From: Ophiura sarsii
Taxonomy: Eukaryota > Echinodermata > Ophiuroidea > Amphilepidida > Ophiuridae
Assembly (NCBI GenBank): GCA_035610835.1
Contig: CM069457.1
Location: 41,333,319 to 41,397,318, forward strand
Direction of reading: 5' to 3'
Length of the DNA: 64,000 bases
How positions within the stretch are numbered: position 1 is the stretch's first letter; the number at the start of each line of letters is the position of its first letter. The notes under the pieces were generated by a model, which was given only the letters and a program-made list of their open reading frames with translations, made no database searches and was not told where the DNA came from. A program made the translations under genes and the position numbers. This document shows, in pieces, positions 1-10,444 of this stretch.

Positions 1-3000
1 AATTAGTTGTTATCACTTAATTTTGAGAACACAATCCAATTCAAATTTTGCTGTCTATTCAGCTGTATATGGTCATATTTTTTAACCAGAGCTCAATTGT
101 GTTGCACTAGCACGGAGAGGCAGACGGGAGTATGCAGAACTGAATTCTACCTTAACTTTTTGGTAAAGATCGTTAGTGTCAATTCCACGTGGTTTATAGA
201 ACCGGAGATGTATCTTTAATAGTGACATTAGAACACTTTAGACCCCGTGCCTACCGAGAGAAAGGGGGGCGGAAGCAGTGCAGACCTTAAAGATCATTAG
301 TGTCCGTTTAACACTTTCCACGCGGCATGCGTCTGTAGACGACATTCCAAAAGTTTAAAAAAATGTCTAAAAAATAACATATTGTATCACTTTTCCACGT
401 GGAGATGTATCTTTACTAATGACATTTTAGAACATTGGAGACCCCGAGTGCCTTATTGAGAGAGAGAGGGGGGGGGGGGGGGGGGCGGAAGTAAGCAGAA
501 TTAATTCAACCTTAAATCATGTAAATATTTAGTAAAGATCATTAGTGTCAACACTTTTCCACGCGGCATGCGTAAAGTACTTACTATTATCATGATTATG
601 AACATTGTCACGCACGAGAAGCTATCACCATTTTGGCCCGGGGGGGGGTACTTAATTAATGACTAGATTGTCATCGCGCACGGGAAGCTACAGCCATTTT
701 TGCCGGGGGGGGGGGCGGCACTCATATGCCGTATCTACGTAGGCTTATATGTTAGCACAGCAAATATTTGAAGGTCTATAAGAATAGTCTTAGAAATTCG
801 GAACTTAGCTGGTATTTTTTATTGATTGGCAAAAAATAATACAATATACGAAACCAGTCCCAACATGGCAAAAAATAGGTTAAAGGCTGTTTTTCTCAAG
901 AAAAAAGTAGGTCTCAAGAACTGGGGTTTTTTCCTCCTCAATCCAGTCATTCATTGTTGTCAAGGCCTACAGTTATGGGTATAGTTCACAGCATCTTTTT
1001 GTGCGTCTAAAATAAGACTAACCATTAGAGCTATGCAACTCAAACTTTGGAACACGACTTTTTTAAGGATGACCTTTCATGTAGAATAGAAAACTTCAAG
1101 TTGAAAATCGGAACATCTACCTTTAAGATAAGAAGGCGCGCTATCATTGAATCGTTGAATTAGTTGTTATCACTTAATTTTGAGGACAAAATCCAATTCA
1201 AATTTTGCTGTCTATTCAGCTGTATATGGTCATATTTTTTAACCAGAGCTCAATTGTGTTGCACTAGCACGGAGAGGCAGACGGGAGTATGCAGAACTGA
1301 ATTCTACCTTAACTTTTTGGTAAAGATCGTTAGTGTCAATTCCACGTGGTTTATAGAACCGGAGATGTATCTTTAATAGTGACATTAGAACACTTTAGAC
1401 CCCGTGCCTACCGAGAGAGGGGGGGGCGGAAGTATGCAGAACTTAATTCAACCTTAAAGATCATTAGTGTCCGTTTAACACTTTCCACGCGGCATGCGTC
1501 TGTAGACGACATTCCAAAAGTTTTAAAAAATGTCTAAAAAATAACATATTGTATCACTTTTCCACGTGGAGATGTATCTTTACTAATGACATTTTAGAAC
1601 ATTGGAGACCCCAAGTGCCTTATTGAGAGAGGGGGGGGGGGGGGGGGGGCGGAAGTATGCAGAATTAATTCAACCTTAAATCATGTAAATATTTAGTAAA
1701 GATCATTAGTGTCAACACTTTTCCACGCGGCATGCGTCTAGACGACATTCCAAAAGTTCACAAAATGTCTAAAAATGACATATTGTATCAATTCCACGTG
1801 GAGATGTATCTTTACTAATGACATTTTAGAACATTGTAGACCCCGTGCCGTACCGAGAAGGGGGGCGGAAGTATGCAGAACTTAATTCAACGTTGAATAT
1901 TTAGTAAAGATCATTAGTGTCATTAACACTTTCTACGCGGCATGCGTCTGTAGACGACATTCCAAAAGTTCACAAAATGTCTAAAAATGACATATTGTAT
2001 CAATTCCACGTGGAGATGTATCTGTACTAATGACATTTTAGAACATTGTAGACCCCGTGCCGTACCGAGAAGGGGAGGGGGGGGGGGGCGGAAGTATGCA
2101 GAACTTAATTCAACGTTAAATATTTAGTAAAGATCATTAGTGTCATTAACACTTTCTACGCGGCATGCGTCTGTAGACGACATTCCAAAAGTTCACAAAA
2201 TGCAAAATGTCTAAAAAGGACATACGGTATTGTATCAATTCGAACCACGTGAAGATGCATCTTTTACTAATGACATTTTAGAACATTGTAGACCCCGTGC
2301 CGTACCGAGAAGGGGGGGGGGGGGGGGGGGGGAAGTATGCAGAACTTAATTCAACGTTAAATATTTAGTAAAGATCATTAGTGTCATTAACACTTTCTAC
2401 GCGGCATGCGTCTGTAGACGACATTCCAAAATTTCACAAAATGTCTAAAAAATAACATATTGTATCACTTTTCCACGTGGAGATGTATCTTTACTAATGA
2501 CATTTTACTTAGAACATTAACCCCAAGTGCATTATTGAGAGAGGGCGGGGGGGGGGGGGGGGGGGGGGGGGCGGAAGTATGCAGAATTAATTCAACCTTA
2601 AATCATGTAAATATTTAGTAAAGATCATTAGTGTCATTAACACTTTCCACGCGGCATGCGTCTGTAGACGACATTCCAAAAGTTCACAAAATGTCTAAAA
2701 ATGACATATTGTATCAATTCCACGTGGAGATGTATCTGTACTAATGACATTTTAGAACATTGTAGACCCCGTGCCGTACTGAGAAGGGGGGGGGGGGCGG
2801 AAGTATGCAGAACTTAATTCAACGTTAAATATTTAGTAAAGATCATTAGTGTCATTAACACTTTCTACGCGGCATGCGTCTGTAGACGACATTCCAAAAG
2901 TTCACAAAATGTTTAAAAAGGACATTGTATCAATTCGATCCACGTGAAGATGCATCTTTACTAATGACATTTTAGAACAGTATAGACCCCGTGCCATACC

Positions 3001-3090
3001 GAGAGGGGGTGTGGGGCTGAAGTATGCAGAACTTAATTCAACCTGAACTATTTAGTAAAGATCATTAGTGTCAATTCCACGTGGTTAACT
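1..3090. repeat. Tandem array of a ~190-240 bp unit with embedded poly-G runs
   Basis: About a dozen copies of one unit are visible. Each contains a block starting with accccgtgcc, a poly-G run of 5 to over 25 bases, then gcggaagtatgcagaa, agtaaagatcattagtgtc, an aacactttcyacgcggcatg block with cgtctgtagacgacattcc, and a segment ending in cacgtggagatg. Copies differ mainly in poly-G length and small indels. At a larger scale, positions 1-560 recur almost unchanged at 1157-1730, so there is also a higher-order repeat of about 1.16 kb. The cgcggcatgcgtctgtagacgac block matches the ends of the TTAA-flanked MITE family found elsewhere in the window, so the array probably grew from a copy of that MITE. 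Short open frames in it are by-products of the repeat. Confidence 0.85.
1010..1125 (-). mobile_element. Truncated copy of TTAA MITE family A
   Basis: This stretch is the reverse complement of the left part of the elements at 18712-19065 and 54233-54596. Shared words include gagctatgcaactcaaactt, aaggatgacctttcatgtag and aacatctacctttaa. It ends in TTAA at 1122-1125, the target-site sequence of the complete copies. The other end is missing. Confidence 0.65.
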
Positions 3091-3210
3091 ACCGGTTCTG
3101 GCATGTAATAACAATGTAACAAACCACCTTTATGGAAACTGAAGTAATAAAACATGACCATTTACAAATACAAACCAACATTCGATCTAAACAGTACTTA
3201 CCTTTCAATA

Positions 3211-3445
3211 CAGTGGCGTAGCCAAGGGGGGGGGGGGGGGGGCAAGGGGGGGCAGCTGCCCCCCCCCTGTGGGGTTCTCTGCCCCCCCTGTTGCCCCCCC
3301 TGTGGGAAATGTCAGTTGAAATAATTTGGGACTAACCTATTCACAACACAAGGAAATTCAATCCTCAATTTGGTTGTTGCCCCCCCACCAAAACTCCCGG
3401 CCCCCCCTTTGCCCCCCCACTGAGAAAAACCTGGCTACGCCACTG
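3211..3445. mobile_element. hAT-like MITE (CAGTGGCGTAGCCA ends), copy 1
   Basis: The element opens with cagtggcgtagcca and closes with tggctacgccactg, which are inverted repeats. The interior holds poly-G and poly-C blocks. It is nearly identical to the element at 21607-21829, which has a perfect 8 bp duplication. Here the flanks ctttcaat and ctttcaaa match at 7 of 8 bases. CAG-starting ends with an 8 bp duplication are typical of hAT. There is no transposase, so the element is non-autonomous. Confidence 0.85.
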
Positions 3446-4661
3446 CTTTCAAACGGTGTTATGCATATGACTGTGGTCCATCATGACAATTATACAAAAA
3501 TATTAACATTTGTTTTACTTGTAGCACACAAATTCCTTAATTGCAATATTGTTCTTGTAAACAGATTTAGAATATAGTTATAAGCTATAGTTTAATTAGC
3601 TCCATCATAGCAAGATATATTCAGCTCATTATCAATCCGCGCACAAAATTTATCCAAGCCTATAAGAACGATTTTTGCAAACAAAACAACAAAAATGCAA
3701 GTATTTTAATTGCCTACTCTTCCAAATTCAATCATATGTAAACAGTTTTCGCCAATTTGGAACTAAGTAAACTATAGCACTCAACAATAATCGCAGAAGG
3801 AATATATCCTAGAAATTTCGTTTTTAATGAACAAACTACAAATGTTTTTATAGTAAAGATATTGTATGTGTGCATAATAAACATTGTTCGGCAAACAAAT
3901 AGCATACACTTTGTTTATATCCTACAAATATTGTCCCACTTTCACTTTACATAACCCACATCCACGTAAATGCGCCAATTAAAAATACATCTACAAAAAT
4001 TGAAAATAATATTAGCTTTGTAAATATGTCATATCCATCAATTCAATGTTTTAATAACCATGTTTATGCACCAAATTCAGTAAAACAGCATACCCCACGG
4101 TAACCTTAATATTTCAATGGGGACATTATCACTCATCTCATTATATCAGTTCGTCTGAAATCTGATAAAGACTGTTCCCCTTACAAATATACAACTCTAT
4201 TCACTAACAGGGCCCAGTCAGGTTTTGTTCAAAATCTCAAACCACAAACCCCGAGAACCGCGAAAGCCGAGAACCGCTCTAGTTTCACATTGTTAAGATA
4301 GATGATATACATTGTACATAGAAACCCTCTCATGTAAGATTTCTTAAAAAATAAATAAAATAAAGACATTTTGTCAGCATTTCCGAAGATATATTGGTGC
4401 TTTTCATTTTTTTGTTTGTATTTTGGTTAAAACTCACCACCAATTGAATCAGGGAGGTTATGACTAAGCATCACGTAATAAGCCATGGGGGGTCTTCAAG
4501 ATTATTTTGAATAAACATGAAACAAAAGTGAGAATCCATCTGGCCTTTTAGATGAATATGGGTAGTTTCGATTGGATCATAGAAACTCAAAATGCTAGCA
4601 AATCCATGAATTTCACATGAAATACGTTGTAAATTAAGCTCTATAATTTTGGATGGTAGTA
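3446..4661. other. AT-rich intergenic stretch, no feature recognised
   Basis: No supported coding sequence, RNA gene or clear repeat end was seen. A short direct repeat of the word ccgagaaccgc occurs near 4250-4280 and again at 8305-8355, which hints at another dispersed repeat. Confidence 0.4.
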
Positions 4662-6557
4662 CGAGGGGCAGTCAGTAAATAATGAAAGTGATCATGGTAT
4701 GGAATCAGGGATACTATTAATTTTGGGATAGGAAAGTCCTATACTAACGTACGTAGCGAAAACGGTCCCTTTTGCATATTTACATAAATTATGGTAATCA
4801 TCGGAATGTGTCGGTGACCGGCGTTTAACGTGTTTAACAATGTTAAACCAGGTTTAATAATGTTAAACCAGGTTTAACGTAATATTTGGTCGGCATAGGT
4901 TTGAGGGCGCTGTGGATTTACACAGACGACGGTGGCCACGCGAAACCTAAATGTTGAATACGCAATGAATAACACGTAATCGCGAATGTTAATCTTATCA
5001 TTTTGACAAATTCATCATAATTAAAAGAATTGTCATCGTTAACCGGGCGATGACTGTTAAAAATAATTCAAAATAGTGCACGATCCCGTTGACATAATGG
5101 GTCGTCTGAGAGACGCGTGGCCAGCGTCGTGTCGTCTGCTACAATCACGCCTGATCGGTATAGCGCCACCAGTTCTATGCCGACCAAATTTTAATTTAAA
5201 AGTGGCCTCCGATCGGCAAGCTCAGTGGCATACCCCTGATGGAATGCATGGGTGATTCTATTGAGGGATAATGTAATCAATACAAAGTATGAACCTTTGT
5301 CTTTCAAAAAATACACTTTTGGATTTCTAAGTATCAACTATGACGTCATAGCATTAGCGTAAACTAAGTACACTTGGGACACTGCCTGAAATTGGTCAAT
5401 ATTTGGCTGGATATGTAATAGGTTGAAATATGGGTTGTTTGAAACATTTGCGTGTATCTCGGCAATGCAAACATAGAAACAGTTAACAATTGGTGCATAG
5501 TTAGAACACATAATAATCTCTGTTTTACACCTTTATTTAGATCCGAATTCCTTAATACAAACAAGAAGGGACCATCTCAAATACGCTTTTATTTAGTAAA
5601 ATCCGCAACAATAAACCTTAGAAAACAACAAAGGATAAAGAACAATGGAGGGATTATAATTTAATAAATTGTTGTGGGATGTAAAGCAATAATAGTGGGC
5701 ATTTCAAAAGGAGCTGATCATAAGATTTCCTCTAACCATTGAAATGATGTGACGATTACTTACACAATACACATCTAGTAGCTCCAAAGATAGCAGTAAC
5801 AAGAGAGGTTGTGGCAGCCATCTTTGATTGATATATTCATGTATATCTTCATTTTGACTAGCACAATAATTATACACATTGATAAACGCATTTGTCAATA
5901 TTTCTGATTAGAATTTGAAGGCACAGTAAGCTTTTATCTGGTAAATTTCATGATTTCAGCAATTTTTGGCCGAGTTCAAAATTATCTGCCGTCTGCGCAT
6001 GCGCATATTTTCTGTAAATTTCATGTGAATAAGTTCAGATAATTAGTTAACTATCCTATGGAATCTCCCAAATGGGTTTATTGCTTTTTTATTTTCCGCA
6101 ATACTAGTGCTTGACTGACTGGGCATTTTTCAATGAAAATGGGCTATTTGAAATACTGATATTTGTATACCTTTCATTCAATTGCTTCTCCTTACTTTTT
6201 CCTCCTATACTACACATTTCAAATTACACAGGGATTAAAGTTATTGTCTTTTGTATCATTATTATGCGAAAAAAAAATATCGGGATTTACCTGCTTCTGA
6301 TGTCATGTTATGCAATCTTCTAACCACGTGTTTCATTTAAACAATTCAAATTTCCCGCCAAATAATTGATTTAGCAGTATCCCAAGTGTACTAACTTTAA
6401 GCTAATGCTATGACGTCATAGTTCATACTTAGAAATCCAAAAGTGTATTGTTTGAAAGACAAAGGTTCATACTTTGTATTGATTACATTATCCCTCAGTA
6501 GAATCACCCATGCATTCCATACCATGATCACTTTCATTATTTACTGACTGCCCCTCG
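4662..6557. mobile_element. Mariner-like non-autonomous foldback transposon with TA target duplication
   Basis: The left end cgaggggcagtcagtaaata and its reverse complement at the right end are flanked by TA (4660-4661 and 6558-6559), as in Tc1/mariner elements. Inverted homology continues far inward: the block at about 5240-5385, containing gaatgcatgggtgattct and ctatgacgtcatag, is mirrored at about 6375-6520. No transposase frame is present. A second element at 4706-5238 has inserted into the left arm, so the left repeat is split. Confidence 0.85.
4706..5238. mobile_element. hAT-like foldback MITE nested in the mariner-like element
   Basis: The ends are cagggatac and gcatacccctg, flanked by the 7 bp direct repeat atggaat (4699-4705 and 5239-5245). 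Removing the element and one flank restores the interrupted inverted repeat of the host element, which confirms the insertion. The interior is itself palindromic: ggtcggcatagg near 4888 is mirrored by ctatgccgacc near 5175. The repeated block gtttaa/ccaggtttaa lies at about 4830-4880. Confidence 0.8.
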
Positions 6558-6624
6558 TAGTAGATACGTATATAAAGCATTACGTATGTGAAAAACCCCA
6601 ACTTCTGAACAAATTGAGGACTCC

Positions 6625-6680
6625 TTCCATGAAGGATCTCTTAGTGCCCCTTTAAAGGGACACTAAGAGATGTGTTGTAG
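6625..6680. repeat. Short palindrome (hairpin-forming)
   Basis: The words ctcttagtgcccctttaaag and ggacactaagag form an imperfect inverted repeat with almost no loop. It may be a relic of a transposon end. Nothing else is recognised between 6560 and 7090. Confidence 0.5.
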
Positions 6681-7097
6681 GCTGCGCCCTCAATTATGAT
6701 AAAAACTGGGATTTGTATATTTACAATTATATTATATACATGTATGAACAATCAGCCCTCTTTGTACACCAAAACGTCGATTAAAATGCTGATCTTACAA
6801 GATCAGCATTTTACGTCAGCAGTGTCCCCCTGCAGTATGCGTGATACATAACGCGTACCATATTTACATAGATGGCGTTTTAAGAAAAGTTTCAATAAAG
6901 AGCGATGGAATTGTTTAAATCAAGTTTTGCTGTGTTTTTGTGAGTAGAAAAAAACCAGTAATGGTAATTTTTAATGTTCATCTTGAATTTTGAAGTAAAT
7001 CAATTTAAAAAAAAATGTCAACACCACTTTGTACCCCTTTAAGCCACACAGCGAAGTAGCAGTGTCAGTTTCCGTCAATTCAGTTGGACTGGTTTTC

Positions 7098-7917
7098 GAC
7101 AAGAGGAGAAATCGTAGTCGGCAAATAATGCACCACGATTTTAAAATATGGCAATAAAATCAAAATGACATGTGTATCAAGTTGTACAGGTTCCCTTACA
7201 AACATGCAGTTTTGAGCATTGGGGTTGACAATCTAATTGTTGATCATTAGTGGATTCATCAATATCACTGGGGAGGACTGTGTTTCTTCTCTCCAGATTT
7301 GGTTTTCTTTTCACTAATGATCACTGTTTTGAACCAATTTCAACCAATATGAAACAACCTATTCCTGGATTTGATGAAAAAAAGTTACACGAATCCAGCA
7401 AACTATTTTGTATGCCGACAAACCTTTTCAATCAATAGTATCATGACCTCGATCTATTCATTCATTAAAGGCGATTACGGCTAATACGCTTATGATTGTA
7501 AGTTTGAATGCGCACACCGCACAGCATGGATACACCTGATATTTAAAGTCGCGCGGTCATTCAAAATTGTTCAGCAAGGCATGACGATGGGCAAGAGCTA
7601 ACACTGTAGTAGAAACATACAGCGTGTTTTTACTGAAGAAAAAAAGCAGGCATATGACTGCTAACGGATTAAAAGACAACAGATTTTAATCCGTTTAGCA
7701 GTCATATGCCTGCTTTTTTTCTTCAGTAAAAACACGCTGATAGACTATAGAGTCTGTAGCAGAGATCACATGACTTAAAGATACTTTGTTGTACTCACGA
7801 TGAACTGATACGTCTGAAGAACACACTTTATTATGCATTATGGGATATAATAAGTTTGTCACAGTTTAACATAGTGCATTGTTTGCCAACTACGATTTCT
7901 CCTCTTGTTTTCGACAT
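7098..7917. mobile_element. Foldback transposon with long inner hairpin
   Basis: The outer inverted repeats read acaagaggagaaatcgtagt at the left and its near reverse complement at about 7882-7917. A second, almost perfect inverted repeat of about 54 bp per arm with a loop of about 10 bp sits at 7619-7739 (arms contain tactgaagaaaaaaagcagg and its complement). No coding capacity is seen. The superfamily is not determined because no target duplication was identified. Confidence 0.7.
7619..7739. repeat. Near-perfect ~54 bp inverted repeat (hairpin)
   Basis: Both arms share cagcgtgtttttactgaaga, the following poly-A, gcaggcatatgactgct and ggattaaa. The spacer is about ten bases around agacaacaga. 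It is strong enough to form a cruciform or a stable RNA stem. Confidence 0.85.
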
Positions 7918-8489
7918 ACCTCACGTCATTTCAAAACCAAATTAACAATGGCGATTATTGTATAACACATGATGAATTGAAGACATTCTGAGGCTTCTAT
8001 AACGTATAAACATGATCAATAATCCGCGGTGTAAAAGCGAAACTAGAGCTCCGTCAATATATGGTGCATGTAGTGGTAAACCGTCATTTTTCGTCAGTCT
8101 TCGATTGAATTAAACATGTCTTCGACATACCTGTCTTTACATGAGCAGGATAAGATTCCATTGTGTAAAAATTGAGTTAAAGATAACGAAATTTTAAACA
8201 TACACAAAATAAATCGGATCAGGAAAGTATATAGCATCTCTTATAAGTTGTCCTACCTATTAAGGACTACGTACTCTTATAACTAAGCCTAGAAAACTGC
8301 TCCCAATCCGAGAACCGCTATCAAGCCGAGAACCGCTATCAAGCCGAGAACCGCACTCTTTTGACTCAGCTAGGAGGATGGCTGACTCAGTGTTTCTATA
8401 TTCTATCTTAGTATTTCCCTGGATAGGCCGATTTTCGTGGCCCTACGAGGAGGGCTACATGTAATACAAGAGATAATATATTTGGCTAA

Positions 8490-9776
8490 TTATCCTGTTT
8501 CCGTTTCGGTCTCAGCACGTACTCTTAAGTACCGACATTCTCTCATCGCCTGAAACTGATCCTCGACACTGGGCTCTTCCATGGCGTCAACTCGTCCTTG
8601 TCGTCGTGGAGCACCACTAACGATGCCGCTAACAGTAGACTCTGTTGAAGAGTTTATTCGGCGCCGTTTTCGGCGCAACTCTGCTCCGGACTTTAATTTA
8701 TCTTGTAAACACATTCGGGTGGATCTGCCACCCGAACAGGAAGTTGCTGATGAAGGGCGGGATAGTGACAGAGATGGTTTGCGAGCAATATCTTGTAATT
8801 GCATCGGGGAAGATGTGCTGCCAATAGATATTGCCGACGAAGATCTTGATTGTTTCGGTTTATTACGAGCACTCCTTGTTGGTAACAGTTGGGCATGTCT
8901 GTCAGAGGAACACAAAGTGAGGTCTTTTATGCCTGATGATAAGCGGCGCCCTTGATATTTTTCATACGACGACCCTGGAGTGTGAGAAGACTCTGATTGC
9001 CTTCGAGGTAAATTGTAATTATTACAACAAGTGGAATCCTGAGGTTTTGATGGTGAAGGTATTTGAAGCGGTACTGAATTCCTCGGATATGAAGGAGATA
9101 GCTGCCGAAAGGTTGCAGAGACTACTTCTTCGTCGGCTGGATAACTGGTAATCAGAGAAGTTGAACTCTCATTCCGTGCTTGGAAAGAGATGGCATTCAA
9201 AGAGATTGCGTCATCGTTTGAGCAAGTTGCGGGAAAAGAACGTCTTCTAGTCGTTTTTATCGAACCTGGAACTGTTAAAAATGCATTTGTCTGTTGGCCG
9301 TTAATCCCAGCAAGACTCTCATCATCATTACTGTCATCGTTAGTGATGTCTGAACGTGTAAGAAGACTCTCCAACAGCTGATTTGGAGTACTGGCGTCAT
9401 CATCAACTACATCGTTGCCTATTTCAAGAGCAGTGTCATCAGCGGATAGCTGAGACACAGTAGCTACAGGTGGATCTGGAGGCGGGGAAATCTTAATGAT
9501 TGGCGGCAGTGAATGACGTCTCTGCAGGTGTTTCTTCATGCATAGTCTTTGGATTCCCACAAACCCAAACTCAGATGTCCTTTGTCGTTCCGCGGAGAGT
9601 TCAGATTTACGGAATTTTGTATCCATATATTTCAAGCGACGTTCGAGGAGACGCTCTTCAGACAAGTTGCTTTTACCTGCCCGCAACATGGCAGAAGTCC
9701 TGTGAACATCAATCGGCGATTCGGTCGCTCGTTTCTGTTGACGTAAATTTGTGCTTGAATTTGAAGAAAAATTCAT
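8490..9776 (-). CDS. Ser/Arg-rich disordered protein, paralog A (428 aa)
   Basis: This is an intact frame from ATG at 9774-9776 to TAA at 8490-8492, with an in-frame stop about 30 bases upstream of the start. The protein is low-complexity, rich in Ser, Arg and Asp, with no signal peptide or membrane segment. Residues 86-93 read RRHSLPPI and 177-183 read RRRSFPA. Both fit basophilic-kinase sites of the R-x-x-S-x-P type that can bind 14-3-3 when phosphorylated (inference). A basic cluster RRKRRR near 375 could act as a nuclear signal. The C-terminus (about 402-418) carries PSVEDQFQAMRECRYLR, also present in the neighbour at 13984-14892, so the two are tandem paralogs. No known domain is recognised. 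The frame may be a whole intronless gene or the terminal exon of a longer one. Confidence 0.72.
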   Translation of the reverse strand: MNFSSNSSTNLRQQKRATESPIDVHRTSAMLRAGKSNLSEERLLERRLKYMDTKFRKSELSAERQRTSEFGFVGIQRLCMKKHLQRRHSLPPIIKISPPPDPPVATVSQLSADDTALEIGNDVVDDDASTPNQLLESLLTRSDITNDDSNDDESLAGINGQQTNAFLTVPGSIKTTRRRSFPATCSNDDAISLNAISFQARNESSTSLITSYPADEEVVSATFRQLSPSYPRNSVPLQIPSPSKPQDSTCCNNYNLPRRQSESSHTPGSSYEKYQGRRLSSGIKDLTLCSSDRHAQLLPTRSARNKPKQSRSSSAISIGSTSSPMQLQDIARKPSLSLSRPSSATSCSGGRSTRMCLQDKLKSGAELRRKRRRINSSTESTVSGIVSGAPRRQGRVDAMEEPSVEDQFQAMRECRYLRVRAETETETG

Positions 9777-10444
9777 GATGAAAATGTCCCGAAAATGGAA
9801 TAGTTTTCTTTAATTAACTCCGTATAAATCACCATTAATTACCTTGTCATATACCGTATGTCATTCACTATAAAACTGATCGGTTTTGAAAGTTACATAT
9901 CTATTTTAATAACATAACCTTTAGACCACAAATATAAAACTATGTTTGGTTTGGGCTCAAGGTATGTTTCGTACAATTTTGCATTAAAGGCTCGAAGTAT
10001 TGAATCAAATACTTGCAATCTGATATTGAAAATATTCCTATCTTCAAATGTCCGATTTCTGTTCAAATTTCTGAAAGGTTTATACAATCTTACAATACAC
10101 TTTTGTAGGGGGGTTGACAAAGGTAATCGAACAAGAAATGTTTTTTTAAAAAAATCAAAGAAAGACTAAGGGTTGCTGCAATCATGTCAAACATATAACA
10201 TTTTCTATATGGCCATATTATTATCAGATCCAACTATATTTGTATTATAATTAAACATATTTGGATTATAATTAAATATACATCAATAACATATTTATCA
10301 TGTGCCACCTGTCACGCTGTTGTACTTTACAAACATATTTGTTGACTAGTAATCTGTCAAATTATGACTAATGTAAAAATCATGACAATGATCATATATA
10401 TAACCTTTTAACTTCAACGTGACTGATGAATACTCCGTTGATTA
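9777..10444. other. Intergenic AT-rich stretch, nothing recognised
   Basis: It lies upstream of paralog A and would contain its promoter, but no clear TATA box or other element can be supported. Short open frames on both strands overlap each other and look random. Confidence 0.4.

Noticed and set aside
8581..9778. Plus-strand frames overlapping paralog A
   Set aside because: They are opposite-strand shadows. The minus frame is longer, has a clean start and stop, and shares motifs with its paralog.
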